DNA of 64,000 nt, from NCBI GenBank assembly GCA_963811685.1, contig CAWESK010000005.1, positions 124,001-188,000 on the forward strand, read 5' to 3'. The DNA is from CAIWHR01 sp963811685 (lineage in GTDB: Bacteria; Pseudomonadota; Gammaproteobacteria; Burkholderiales; Casimicrobiaceae). The notes below the pieces were generated by a model, which saw nothing but the letters and a program-made list of their open reading frames with translations, had not been told where the DNA came from and did no database searches. A program made the translations under genes and the position numbers. This document shows, one piece after another, positions 7,926 through 16,366 of this stretch (position 1 is the first letter of the stretch; each line of letters starts with the position of its first letter).

Positions 7926-9632
7926 TCACAGCTCCTCCGCGAGGATCATCTCCGTCAGCCCCTTGCCTCCGGGGATCATCGGGAACACGTTTTCCTTCTG
8001 GTCGGTGATGAAGTCCATGAACACGAGGCGGTCCTTGAGGCGCAGCGATTCCTTGAGCGCGCCTTCGACGTCCCCCGGCTTCTCGATCTTGAGACCGACA
8101 TGGCCGTACGCCTCGGCGAGCTTCACGAAATCGGGCAGCGCATCCATGTACGACTCCGCGTAACGGTTGCCGTAGAAGAATTCCTGCCACTGCCGCACCA
8201 TGCCCATGTAACGGTTGTTGAGGTTCACGACCTTGATCGGCAGGTGATACTGCTTGCAGGTGGAAAGCTCCTGGATGCACATCTGGATCGACGCTTCGCC
8301 GGTGACGCAGGCGATCGTGGCGTCCGGATTCGCGAGCTTGACGCCCATCGCGGCCGGCAGGCCGAAGCCCATGGTCCCGAGGCCACCCGAATTGATCCAC
8401 CGGCGCGGCTTGTCGAACTTGTAATACTGCGCGGCCCACATCTGGTGCTGGCCGACGTCGGACGTGATGAACGCGTCACCCTTCGTGAGCTCGTAGAGCT
8501 TCTGGATCACGAACTGCGGCTTGATGAGGTCGCTCTTCGAGTCGTAGCGCAGGCAATCGGTACGCTGCCATTCCTTGATCTCGGCCCACCATGCCTTCAG
8601 CGCCGCCGGATCGGGGCGCTGCGGCGACGTCTCGACCAGCTTGATCATCTCGTCCAGCACGTCGGCGACATAACCGACGATCGGCACGTCGACCTTCACC
8701 CGCTTCGAGATCGACGACGGATCGATGTCGATGTGGATGATCTTGCGGTCGCCGCGGGAGAAGTGCGCCGGGTTGCCGATCACCCGGTCGTCGAACCGCG
8801 CGCCGATCGCGATCAGCACGTCGCAGTTCTGCATCGCCATGTTCGACTCGTACGTTCCGTGCATGCCGAGCATGCCGGTGAACTGCGGATCGGTGCCGGG
8901 GAAGCCGCCCAACCCCATCAGCGTGTTGGTGCACGGGAAGCCCAGCAGGCGGACGAGCCGCGTCAACTGCGGCGCCGCGTTGTTGAGGATGACGCCGCCG
9001 CCGGCGTAGACCATCGGCCGCCTGGCTTCGAGCAGCAGCTGCACCGCCTTCTTGATCTGGCCCGCGTGGCCCCGGGTGACCGGATTGTAGGAACGCATCG
9101 AGATCGTCTTCGGATACGCGTACTCCGCCGACGCCTGCGTCACGTCCTTCGGAATGTCGACCAGCACCGGGCCGGGGCGGCCAGTCGCCGCGAGATAGAA
9201 GGCCTTCTTGATCGTGACGGCGACGTCCTTCACGTCCTTCACGAGGAAATTGTGCTTGACGCACGGCCGCGTGATGCCGACGGTGTCGCATTCCTGGAAC
9301 GCGTCCTGGCCGATCGCGTGCGTGGGCACCTGACCCGTGATGACGACCATCGGTATCGAGTCCATGTACGCGGTCGCGATGCCGGTGACCGCATTGGTGA
9401 CGCCGGGCCCCGAAGTCACGAGCGCGACTCCGACCTTATGGCTGGACCGCGAGTAGCCGTCGGCCGCGTGCACCGCGCCCTGCTCATGGCGTACGAGCAC
9501 GTGCTTCACCTTTTCCTGCTTGAAGAACTCGTCGTAGATGTTGAGCACCGCGCCGCCCGGATACCCGAAGACGTACTCGACGCCTTCGTCCTGGAGGCAG
9601 CGGATGACGATTTCCGCACCCGTAAGCTGCAT
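7926..9632 (-). CDS. ilvI: acetolactate synthase large (catalytic) subunit
   Basis: ThDP- and FAD-dependent enzyme forming acetolactate from pyruvate, first common step of branched-chain amino acid synthesis. The start MQLTGAEIVIRCLQDEG gives 568 residues, matching the family; the frame is open much further upstream but without family sequence. The FGYPGGAV block (about 23-30) carries the catalytic glutamate region downstream. The ThDP/Mg motif has GEAS where many homologues have GDGS, a variant I know from betaproteobacteria. First gene of ilvI-ilvH-ilvC, about 240 nt behind a good sigma70 promoter. Confidence 0.97.
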   Translation of the reverse strand: MQLTGAEIVIRCLQDEGVEYVFGYPGGAVLNIYDEFFKQEKVKHVLVRHEQGAVHAADGYSRSSHKVGVALVTSGPGVTNAVTGIATAYMDSIPMVVITGQVPTHAIGQDAFQECDTVGITRPCVKHNFLVKDVKDVAVTIKKAFYLAATGRPGPVLVDIPKDVTQASAEYAYPKTISMRSYNPVTRGHAGQIKKAVQLLLEARRPMVYAGGGVILNNAAPQLTRLVRLLGFPCTNTLMGLGGFPGTDPQFTGMLGMHGTYESNMAMQNCDVLIAIGARFDDRVIGNPAHFSRGDRKIIHIDIDPSSISKRVKVDVPIVGYVADVLDEMIKLVETSPQRPDPAALKAWWAEIKEWQRTDCLRYDSKSDLIKPQFVIQKLYELTKGDAFITSDVGQHQMWAAQYYKFDKPRRWINSGGLGTMGFGLPAAMGVKLANPDATIACVTGEASIQMCIQELSTCKQYHLPIKVVNLNNRYMGMVRQWQEFFYGNRYAESYMDALPDFVKLAEAYGHVGLKIEKPGDVEGALKESLRLKDRLVFMDFITDQKENVFPMIPGGKGLTEMILAEEL

Positions 9633-9873
9633 GGCTACGTGCCTTTTGCGAGTTGGCGAACGCCGCCCTTGCGTCCTCGACGCATGGGAGGTCCCGGAAC
9701 TGCACGGCGCGCGAAATGGATGGACGCGCCCACGAAGGCTGGGTAGAAAGCCGCGTTTGGAAAACCCCGGCCGCACCCCGAGGGATTCTCCGGTGACGCT
9801 TGTGGCACCTCCGGAGGGGGCGCAATCGGCCGTTGTTGCACTACAGCATCGACCGCTGCCGGTCGACATCGAA

Positions 9874-9902
9874 ACCATACCTGTCCGCCCCTTGGAGGTC
9901 AA
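9874..9902 (-). promoter_or_regulatory. sigma70 promoter of the ilvIHC operon
   Basis: On the minus strand TTGACC (9897-9902), a 17-bp spacer and TATGGT (9874-9879) form a near-consensus promoter. The implied untranslated leader to ilvI is long, about 235 nt. No leucine-, valine- or isoleucine-rich leader peptide was found in it. The rest of the 9633-9987 gap holds only this promoter and the facing -10 box of the sigma factor gene. Confidence 0.65.
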
Positions 9903-9952
9903 GCCGATTGCACTGCACAAGAGACGAGTCGGCAAGGCGCTCGGTCCGGTCC

Positions 9953-9958
9953 TATAAT
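9953..9958 (+). promoter_or_regulatory. -10 box upstream of the sigma factor gene
   Basis: A perfect TATAAT lies 29 nt before the proposed CTG start of the sigma factor gene. The position for a -35 hexamer 17 bp upstream has no good TTGACA match, so another factor or an activator may be needed. Confidence 0.45.
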
Positions 9959-9987
9959 GGCCGCCAAGCAACGCAACGGACCCGTTT

Positions 9988-10557
9988 CTGGCCTCAACCC
10001 AAGAATTTTCGGCGTTTCTCGCGGAAGTCGAACGCCGTGCGTTCAAGCAGGCGATGTTCGCCGTCCGCGACGAGCACTCGGCCGTCGACATCGTCCAGGA
10101 CGCGATGCTCAAGCTGACGGAGAAATATGCGCAGAAGCCGGCGGCGGAGCTGCCGATGCTCTTCCAGCGGATATTGCAGAACACCATCCACGACCATTTC
10201 CGGCGGCAGAAAGTCCGCTCGACATGGACGGTCCTGCTCTCCGCGCTGGGGAAAGGTGACGAAAAGGACGAGGATTTCGACCCCCTTGAAACTCTTGCCG
10301 CAAAATCGGACTCGAACGCGGCAGCGGATCCCGCGCAGCAGTTCCAGCAGATGCAGGTTCTGGGGGCCATCGAGCAGGCGCTTGCGCGGCTCCCTGCGCG
10401 TCAACGGGAAGCCTTTCTGTTGCGTTACTGGGAAGAGTTCGACGTGGCGGAAACCGCCGCGGCCATGGGCTGCTCGGAAGGTAGCGTCAAGACCCATTGC
10501 TCGCGCGCGGTCGCTGCCCTGGCCGCGATGCTGAAGGTCAAAGGAATTTCGCTATGA
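9988..10557 (+). CDS. small sigma70-family RNA polymerase sigma factor
   Basis: Region 2 (VERRAFKQAMFAVRDEHSA, then DIVQDAMLKL) and region 4 (LPARQREAFLLRYWEEFDVA, then a helix-turn-helix MGCSEGSVKTHCSRA) mark a small sigma factor. The first ATG is at 10054, but family-like residues LASTQEFSAFLAEVERRAF are encoded before it in the same frame. The only candidate start there is CTG at 9988, which falls where I recall homologues having Met. No ATG, GTG or TTG occurs between the in-frame stop at 9955 and 10054. The gene overlaps the DUF3619 gene by 4 nt. If the CTG start is wrong, the product is 167 residues from 10054. Confidence 0.8.
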   Translation: MASTQEFSAFLAEVERRAFKQAMFAVRDEHSAVDIVQDAMLKLTEKYAQKPAAELPMLFQRILQNTIHDHFRRQKVRSTWTVLLSALGKGDEKDEDFDPLETLAAKSDSNAAADPAQQFQQMQVLGAIEQALARLPARQREAFLLRYWEEFDVAETAAAMGCSEGSVKTHCSRAVAALAAMLKVKGISL

Positions 10558-10958
10558 CCCAAGAAGACCTCGAATTCGCAAAGAAAATAACCACTTACCT
10601 CAACCGTGGCACGACCGCGCTCAAGTCGGGCACGGCCTATCGACTGCAACTCGCGCGGGGCGAGGCCTTGGCGCGGCTCGCCGACCCGGAGCGGGCAACG
10701 CAGCCGCAACTGGCGCTCGCCGGGGCCGGCGGGGGGACCGCCAGCCGCGGCAACCGGGCGCGAGTCAGCACTCGCTACTGGCTCGGCGTGCTGCTCGTGA
10801 TCCTGGCGTTTTTTGGCTTCCAGCAATGGCAGGCGTACCAGCAACTGCGCGAAATCGAGGAAACGGACGCCGCGATCCTGTCCTCGGAACTGCCGATCGA
10901 TGCGTACCTGGACCGGGGATTCCAGAATTGGCTGAAGCGCGTATCCGACGACGACTGA
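10554..10958 (+). CDS. DUF3619-type membrane protein, possible sigma-factor partner
   Basis: A 134-residue protein starting MTQEDLEFAKKITTYL, coupled to the sigma gene by an ATGA overlap. A soluble N-terminal helical half is followed by one membrane segment (YWLGVLLVILAFFGFQQW, about residues 79-96) and a short C-terminal domain ending in acidic residues. The topology and the overlap with a sigma gene resemble anti-sigma factors, but no known anti-sigma motif was seen. Confidence 0.78.
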   Translation: MTQEDLEFAKKITTYLNRGTTALKSGTAYRLQLARGEALARLADPERATQPQLALAGAGGGTASRGNRARVSTRYWLGVLLVILAFFGFQQWQAYQQLREIEETDAAILSSELPIDAYLDRGFQNWLKRVSDDD

Positions 10959-11440
10959 TCCGCATCCTGGCTTTCTCCCTGGCGCTCGCGGCCGCGGCGG
11001 CCGGGAGCGCCTTCGCGCAGCCGGTCGCGCTGCGCTCGCCTGCCTGGTCTGAGCTCCCCGCCGGCGAGCAGCAGATCCTCGCGCCAATCGCGCCCGAGTG
11101 GGACAAGCTCGACGCGCAGCGCAAGCAGAAGTGGCGTTTCCTCGCGCAGCGTTACCCGAAGATGACCGCCGACGAGCAGCAGCGCATCCAGCAGCAGATG
11201 GGCGCATGGGTGCAGCTTTCGCCGCAGCAGCGGGCGGTCGCGCGTGAGCAATACAAGACACTGAAGCAATTGCCGCCGGAACAGAAGCAGGACGTCCGCC
11301 AAAAATGGGAGAAGTACCAGAGCCTGCCGCCCGAAACGCGGCACGATCTGGCGCTCCGGCCGCCACCGCCCCCGGCGGCCGCGACTGGCGCCCCGCGCGC
11401 CCCACCGCAACCCTCGGCCGCGCCACCTGCCGCCAAGTGA
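10928..11440 (+). CDS. DUF3106-type exported protein
   Basis: The proposed start is TTG at 10928, preceded by GGGGA and overlapping the previous gene by 31 nt; no ATG gives a sensible N-terminus. About 170 residues: a signal peptide (RRRLIRILAFSLALAAAAAG, ending near AFAQ), then a helical region with repeated W..L...Q...L.P motifs (SPAWSELPAGEQQILAPIAP, WRFLAQRYPKM, WVQLSPQQR) and a proline/alanine-rich tail. These repeats are the DUF3106 hallmark. Probably periplasmic; function unknown. Confidence 0.75.
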   Translation: MAEARIRRRLIRILAFSLALAAAAAGSAFAQPVALRSPAWSELPAGEQQILAPIAPEWDKLDAQRKQKWRFLAQRYPKMTADEQQRIQQQMGAWVQLSPQQRAVAREQYKTLKQLPPEQKQDVRQKWEKYQSLPPETRHDLALRPPPPPAAATGAPRAPPQPSAAPPAAK

Positions 11441-11447
11441 TCCGCGC

Positions 11448-11978
11448 GTGACCGGCGCGCCACCTGACGCTCCGCTCGCGCGCCGCTTCGCGGCCCTGGC
11501 TTACGAGGCGACCCTCTATTCCGCTCTTGTGCTGGTCGTCGGGTTCCTCACGATTCCGCTCTCGCCCCCGGTCCCGTCGGAAGTTCCCGGCCTGCGGGTT
11601 CCCGGACTGCCGGCGCGGGTGCTGTCGTTTGCGCTCGTGTTCGCGGCGGGCGCGCTCTATTACGGCTGGTCCTGGACCGCCGGCCGGCGGACGCTGCCGA
11701 TGAAGACCTGGCGGCTGCGGATCACGCGGACCAATGGCACTGCGCCTCCGGTGCGAACCGCGCTTGTCCGCTATGTCGCGGCGTGGACCGGGCCAGCGCT
11801 CGCGCTTCTCGCTTACGTCGCGCTCCGTTCATCCGGCCTGGGCGCGCATGCGCTCTGGCTCATCGCGCTCAACTATCTGTGGGCGTTCGTCGATCCGGAT
11901 CGCCGGTTCCTCCACGACCGCGTTGCCGGCACACGGATCATCGACGATCGCGCGTCGGTCCGGCTGCCTCCGAATTAG
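11448..11978 (+). CDS. RDD family membrane protein
   Basis: A 176-residue inner-membrane protein with a GTG start 7 bp after the DUF3106 gene. The RDD features are ARRFAALAYEATLY at the start, RTLPMKTWRLRI in the middle, and a late FVDPDRRFLHDRVAGTRII. Three or four membrane segments are evident. RDD proteins are poorly characterised. Its place as fourth gene behind the sigma factor suggests one operon. Confidence 0.82.
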   Translation: MTGAPPDAPLARRFAALAYEATLYSALVLVVGFLTIPLSPPVPSEVPGLRVPGLPARVLSFALVFAAGALYYGWSWTAGRRTLPMKTWRLRITRTNGTAPPVRTALVRYVAAWTGPALALLAYVALRSSGLGAHALWLIALNYLWAFVDPDRRFLHDRVAGTRIIDDRASVRLPPN

Positions 11979-12010
11979 GGAGGCGCGCAATTCGCGTGGA
12001 CTAGGCGCCG

Positions 12011-12550
12011 TCACTGCGCATTCCTGGCGTCGAAGCGCGCGATGCTGTCGACGATCTCCTTCTTCGCTTCCTCGGCGCCGACCCACGTCGAAACGCGCAC
12101 CCACTTGCCGGGCTCGAGATCCTTGTAATGCTCGAAGAAGTGCGCGATCTGCCGTGTCGTGAGATCGGGCAGGTCACGCGGCGACTGGACCGCGTGATAG
12201 AGCGATGACAGCTTGTCGATCGGCACCGCGAGGATCTTCGCGTCGCCCCCTGCCTCGTCGTCCATCTTGAGCATCCCGATCGGCCGGCAGCGGACGACGA
12301 CGCCGGTGATGAGCGGGACGGGGGACAGGACGAGCACGTCGCAAGGGTCGCCGTCGTCCGACAGCGTGCGCGGGATGTACCCGTAGTTGCACGGATAGTG
12401 CATCGCGGTCGCCATGAAGCGGTCGACGAAGACGGCCCCCGTCTCCTTGTCCACTTCATACTTGATCGGATCACCGCGCATCGGGATCTCTACGATCACG
12501 TTGCAGTCGTTCGGGACGTCCTTGCCGGCGGGCACGCGATCGAGATTCAT
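12011..12550 (-). CDS. ppa: inorganic pyrophosphatase (family I)
   Basis: Hydrolyses pyrophosphate in the cytoplasm. The start MNLDRVPAGKDVPNDCNVIV gives 179 residues, typical of the bacterial hexameric enzyme. The catalytic acidic cluster is visible in MHYPCNYGYIPRT and DDGDPCDVLV (the D-x-D-P-x-D signature). A TATAAT at 12579-12584 on this strand, about 30 nt before the start, is a likely -10 box. Confidence 0.97.
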   Translation of the reverse strand: MNLDRVPAGKDVPNDCNVIVEIPMRGDPIKYEVDKETGAVFVDRFMATAMHYPCNYGYIPRTLSDDGDPCDVLVLSPVPLITGVVVRCRPIGMLKMDDEAGGDAKILAVPIDKLSSLYHAVQSPRDLPDLTTRQIAHFFEHYKDLEPGKWVRVSTWVGAEEAKKEIVDSIARFDARNAQ

Positions 12551-12656
12551 TCGAGAGTTCCATCGGTGGGTCAGCGCGATTATAGCGACCCCCCTTCGCC
12601 CGGCCGCGCTATCATGCCGCACCGGCGCAACCCGGGCTCTCGGAGATCGTATCGCC

Positions 12657-13397
12657 ATGCGCACACTCTTTCCCCTCGTTGCCGTGACTGCCATTGCAGC
12701 TGCCACCGGCGCGTCAGTTCATGCGCAGACGGCCCCTCTGGTGACGCCGTTCTCGACGCAGAAAGCGGGCGCGGAACTGCCCGCCGGCTGGGAAGTCGTG
12801 AAGATCACCGAGGAGAAGAAGCCGACGCAATATCGGCTCGTCGACGACGGCGGCACTGTCGTGCTGAGCGCCAAGGCGGAGGGCGCCGCGACGGGCCTCG
12901 GCCAGCCGACGAAGACCGACATCAAGGCGACGCCGATCATCGAGTGGCGGTGGAAGATCAACAGGCTCATCGCGGCGGCCGACAACGCCGTGGCGTCGAA
13001 AGAGGATTCCCCTGTTCGCATCGTCTTCAGCTTCGGCGGCGACCGGGCGAAGCTTCCGCTTACCGACCGTGTCGCCCTTACGCTAAGCGACCAGCGCTCG
13101 GGCAAGCCGACGCCGTACGCGACGCTGATGTACATCTGGTCCAACCAGGCTCCGGTGGGGACCGTCATCCCCAACCCGCACACCAACCGCGTCCAGATGA
13201 TCGTGGCGGCCAGCGGGCCGGCGGGAGTCGGCACGTGGCAGTCGCTGAAGCGCAACGTCCTCGACGACTATCGGAAGGCGTTCAACGAGGACCCGGGGCT
13301 GCTGATGTCGATCGGCGTGCTCACCGACACCGACAATACCGGCGAGAGCGTCGAAGCCTGGTACGGCGACATCAAGCTGATGCCGGCCGGCCGCTGA
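12657..13397 (+). CDS. DUF3047-type exported protein
   Basis: A 246-residue protein with an N-terminal signal peptide (MRTLFPLVAVTAIAAATGAS, cleavage near VHAQ). The body has WRWKINRL, a mid SFGGDR and MYIWSNQ block and a late GVLTDTDNTGESVEAWYGDI, which I associate with DUF3047. Probably periplasmic; biochemical role unknown. Divergent from ppa with about 106 bp between starts. Confidence 0.8.
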   Translation: MRTLFPLVAVTAIAAATGASVHAQTAPLVTPFSTQKAGAELPAGWEVVKITEEKKPTQYRLVDDGGTVVLSAKAEGAATGLGQPTKTDIKATPIIEWRWKINRLIAAADNAVASKEDSPVRIVFSFGGDRAKLPLTDRVALTLSDQRSGKPTPYATLMYIWSNQAPVGTVIPNPHTNRVQMIVAASGPAGVGTWQSLKRNVLDDYRKAFNEDPGLLMSIGVLTDTDNTGESVEAWYGDIKLMPAGR

Positions 13398-13424
13398 TCC
13401 CCCGCGTCCGCGGGCGCGGGCCGC

Positions 13425-13455
13425 TGAATCCGCGGGGGCCGGCCGCTGCATCCAA
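13425..13455 (+). promoter_or_regulatory. candidate ECF-sigma promoter (TGAATCC-N16-GCATCCAA)
   Basis: TGAATCC (13425-13431) and GCATCCAA (13448-13455) are separated by 16 bp, 30 nt before the DUF2807 gene. The same two boxes with the same spacing recur at 63484-63514 before another exported protein. Arrangement and spacing fit a group IV sigma promoter; the cognate factor is unknown. Confidence 0.5.
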
Positions 13456-13484
13456 CCGGTTGCCGTCCCTCACCGAGACCCGCA

Positions 13485-14279
13485 ATGAAACGCCTGCTCC
13501 TGCCGCTCGTCGTCCTGCTGGCGATTGCCGCCGCGGTCGCCGCCGCCTGGTTCACGCTCGACCGCGCCTTCCGCGCGGGGGGCACGACGGCGCGGGGCGG
13601 AGAAATGACCTCGGCGCAGCGGACGCTGCCGCCGTTCACCCAGCTGTCCGTCGGCGGCCTCGCCGACATCACGCTGGTCCAGGGCGCCGACGAGCGGGTC
13701 GAATTCGAGGTCCCCGCGAAGCAGATGGCACGGGTGCGGATGGAGGTCCGCGACGGGACGCTGTACGTCGAGAGCGGCAAGACGGCCAACTTCTGGAGCT
13801 TCCTCTTCGGCGGCGGCCCGCGGCCGATCCGCGCGACGATCACGTTCCGCGAGATCAATGCGATCGATGTCTCGGGTTCGGTCAAGCTCCGCGCCGACGG
13901 GTGGAAAACCGAAAAGCTCGCCGTCTCGGTCTCGGGCGAAGCCGCGTTGCGCATCAACGGCCTCGAGACGAAGGATCTTGCGATTGCCGCCTCCGGCGCG
14001 GTCAGGGCGGAGATTGCGGGGCGCGCAACCGACCAGCGGATTGCGATATCCGGCGCGGGCGACTATCGCGCGCCGGGCCTTGCGAGCGACAACGCGCGCG
14101 TCGCCGTGAGCGGCGCGGGCAAGGTTTTCATCAACGCGGCGAAGACGCTCAAGGTCTCGATCTCCGGGGCGGGAACGGTCGATTACCTCGGCGATCCCAA
14201 AGTCACGCAGGAGATCAGCGGCATGGGTCGCGTCAAGCGCCGCGAGGCCGCGCAGGAGCCGTCGCACGCGATAGCGTAG
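13485..14279 (+). CDS. exported DUF2807 (GIN-domain) protein
   Basis: A 264-residue protein with an N-terminal signal/anchor segment (MKRLLLPLVVLLAIAAAVAA). The rest is a repetitive right-handed beta structure with recurring VSGSVKL, ASGAV, SGAGDY, SGAGKV and SGAGTV motifs, the putative auto-transporter adhesin head GIN domain (DUF2807). Most likely periplasmic or surface-exposed. Homologues are widespread but uncharacterised. A candidate ECF promoter lies just upstream. Confidence 0.85.
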   Translation: MKRLLLPLVVLLAIAAAVAAAWFTLDRAFRAGGTTARGGEMTSAQRTLPPFTQLSVGGLADITLVQGADERVEFEVPAKQMARVRMEVRDGTLYVESGKTANFWSFLFGGGPRPIRATITFREINAIDVSGSVKLRADGWKTEKLAVSVSGEAALRINGLETKDLAIAASGAVRAEIAGRATDQRIAISGAGDYRAPGLASDNARVAVSGAGKVFINAAKTLKVSISGAGTVDYLGDPKVTQEISGMGRVKRREAAQEPSHAIA

Positions 14280-14306
14280 CCGTTGCTCTGCTATTCTGGC
14301 GGCGCC

Positions 14307-15086
14307 ATGCCGCCCATCAGCTATCCCGAACACATCGAGCGCCTCAAACGGGACCTGAGCCACGACCAGGCAATGCAGGCCGCGGTGGGAGAGCATTTCG
14401 ATCCGGTCGGCGAGATCCTCCGCGCGTTTCTCGTCCAGAGCGGCCTCCTTCCCCACCACTACGTCATCGACGTGGGCTGCGGCGCGGGACGCCTCGCGAA
14501 GCACCTCTCCGCGTATCTCACCGGACCTTATCTCGGCACCGACATCGTGCCCGACCTCGTGGATTACGCACGCGGGCTTGTGTCGCGCGCCGACTGGCGG
14601 TTCGAATCCGTCCGCGATGCGATCATCCCGGAGCAGGACGGCCGCGCGGATTTCGTCTGCTTCTTCTCGGTGTTCACGCATCTCGCGCATGCGGAATCGT
14701 TTCGCTACCTCGTCGAGGCGGCGCGCGTCGCGCGGCCCGGTGGCCGCATCGTGTTCTCGTTCCTCGAGTTCGCCGTCGTCCGGCACTGGACATTCTTCGA
14801 AACCGCGCTCGACCCCGTCCGCGCTGAATCACAGCCGGCGATCGTGTTCATGTCGCGCGATGCGATCGATGCATGGGTCGCGCATCTTCCCGTGAGCATC
14901 GAGGCGATCCACGCCGGCGACGAGGCGCATATCGTGCTGCCGTCGGCCCGTGGAGTTCCCCAACGGCCCGAGATTCGAGCGGATGGCGAGGCTCGGCCCG
15001 ATCGGACAGTCGGTGTGCATTCTGCGCAGGACGTGACGACGCTCGTCGCTCGCTGGCGCGTTCGCGCCCGCATGGGCCGACGATGA
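14307..15086 (+). CDS. class I SAM-dependent methyltransferase, C-terminus frameshifted
   Basis: The first ~210 residues form a normal methyltransferase fold, with the SAM-binding motif VIDVGCGAGRLA (about residues 53-64), LGTDIVPDLVDYA and a late ARPGGRIVFSFLEF. After HIVLPS (about 14945) the frame runs into a low-quality tail. The next frame encodes a natural-looking end, FPNGPRFERMARLG then GQSVCILRRT, with stop at 15034-15036. One extra base near 14946-14949 explains both. The intended protein would end at 15036. The substrate is unknown. Confidence 0.8.
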   Translation: MPPISYPEHIERLKRDLSHDQAMQAAVGEHFDPVGEILRAFLVQSGLLPHHYVIDVGCGAGRLAKHLSAYLTGPYLGTDIVPDLVDYARGLVSRADWRFESVRDAIIPEQDGRADFVCFFSVFTHLAHAESFRYLVEAARVARPGGRIVFSFLEFAVVRHWTFFETALDPVRAESQPAIVFMSRDAIDAWVAHLPVSIEAIHAGDEAHIVLPSARGVPQRPEIRADGEARPDRTVGVHSAQDVTTLVARWRVRARMGRR

Positions 15087-15238
15087 CCTCTCGAGCGTTG
15101 CCTGATCTGCCTTCGGCCGTCCGATCGCGCCCGCCTTGCATTTTCGCCGAAAGCGGCGCGAGAATTGTCGCCCCCTGCCGCCCGCGATTCGCGAACGACG
15201 GGGCCTCTCGCTCCTCAACCGGGATTCAGGAGGTCCTC

Positions 15239-16354
15239 ATGTCACGTCCGTGGTTTCGTAGCGCCCGCGCTTCCCTTGTCCTGCTCTTGTTCGCGCTTGC
15301 AGCACCGCCCGCATTCGCGCTCGCGCAGCGGACGTTCGTCGCCTCGTATGGCGACGACGTCAACCCGTGCAGCATCCCGTTGCCGTGCCGAACCTTCAAC
15401 GCCGCGATCGCCCAGGTGGTTTCGGGCGGCGAGGTCATCGCGCTCGATTCGGCGGGCTATGGCCCCGCGCTGATCACGCAGTCGGTCTCGATCATCGCGC
15501 CGGCGGGGGTATACGCGGGCATTTCGGTCGTCGCACCCGGCGCGACCGTCGGCGTGACGATCAACGCGGCGGGGATCAAGGTCGTGCTGCAGAACATCGC
15601 GATCAATGCGCTCGGCGGAACGTACGGGGTTCTGCTGCAGCAGGCGGCCGAGGTGGACATCAACAATTGCACGATCTCCAACTTCGTCGGCGCCAACATC
15701 TACTCGACGGCGGCGAACGCGAAGCTCAACGTGCGCGACACGCTGGTCCGCGACACCAGCGGCGTGGCCGCGAAGGGCGTCTGGCTGGTCGCGTCGACGC
15801 ACGCCGTGCTCGATCGCGTGCGCGTCGTGGGCAACGGCAGCGACGGCGTTCGCGTCGAGGCGGGCGCCGACGTAGCGGTCAAGCGGAGCGTGCTTGCCGC
15901 CAACGCCGGCTCGGGTCTCTATCTGTTCGCGACGGCGGGAATGGTCGTGCGGGCGACGATCGAGGATTCGCTGATCGCCGACAACGGCAGCGACGGAGTG
16001 GACGCGAATGCGAACGGAGCGGGCGCGCTCGCCGAAATCTCCGCCGCGCGCAACACGATCACCCGCAATACCGACTATGGCGTCGCCGCAAGCGCCAGCG
16101 TTTCCGGATCCAGCCTGATCAGCCTCAGCGACAACCTGATCAGCCAGCACGGCGTCGATGGCGTGTACGCGACAGGCGCCGGAGCGGTCATCACGGCGAA
16201 CGCGAACACGTTCGCCGGCAATGGCGTCAGCGCGCTGGACGCGGCCGGCGGCGGAACGATCCACACGGTCAAGGGCGCCGACGGCCTGCCCAACAATGCC
16301 GGCGAGCAGACGACGCCGGTGCTCGGCAACGTCGTTCCCGCCGACACCTTCTAG
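15239..16354 (+). CDS. secreted right-handed parallel beta-helix protein (copy A)
   Basis: A 371-residue protein with a signal peptide (RASLVLLLFALAAPPAFALA) and a strong AGGAGG ribosome site. After an N-terminal cap with NPCSIPLPCRTFNAAI and the core LDSAGYGP, there are repeated short beta-strand turns (NNCTISNF, IEDSLIADNGSDGV, SLSDNLISQHGVDGV), the pectate-lyase-like beta-helix pattern. No lyase catalytic set or sorting signal was recognised. The next gene is a paralogue. Confidence 0.85.
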   Translation: MSRPWFRSARASLVLLLFALAAPPAFALAQRTFVASYGDDVNPCSIPLPCRTFNAAIAQVVSGGEVIALDSAGYGPALITQSVSIIAPAGVYAGISVVAPGATVGVTINAAGIKVVLQNIAINALGGTYGVLLQQAAEVDINNCTISNFVGANIYSTAANAKLNVRDTLVRDTSGVAAKGVWLVASTHAVLDRVRVVGNGSDGVRVEAGADVAVKRSVLAANAGSGLYLFATAGMVVRATIEDSLIADNGSDGVDANANGAGALAEISAARNTITRNTDYGVAASASVSGSSLISLSDNLISQHGVDGVYATGAGAVITANANTFAGNGVSALDAAGGGTIHTVKGADGLPNNAGEQTTPVLGNVVPADTF

Positions 16355-16366
16355 AAAGGACAAGGC

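Noticed and set aside
9633..9873. Branched-chain amino acid leader peptide for ilvIHC
   Set aside because: No short frame rich in Leu, Val or Ile was found in the long untranslated leader.
9633..10370. N-terminal extension of ilvI
   Set aside because: The frame stays open, but the extension is serine/arginine-rich without acetolactate synthase sequence. MQLTGAE is the normal start.
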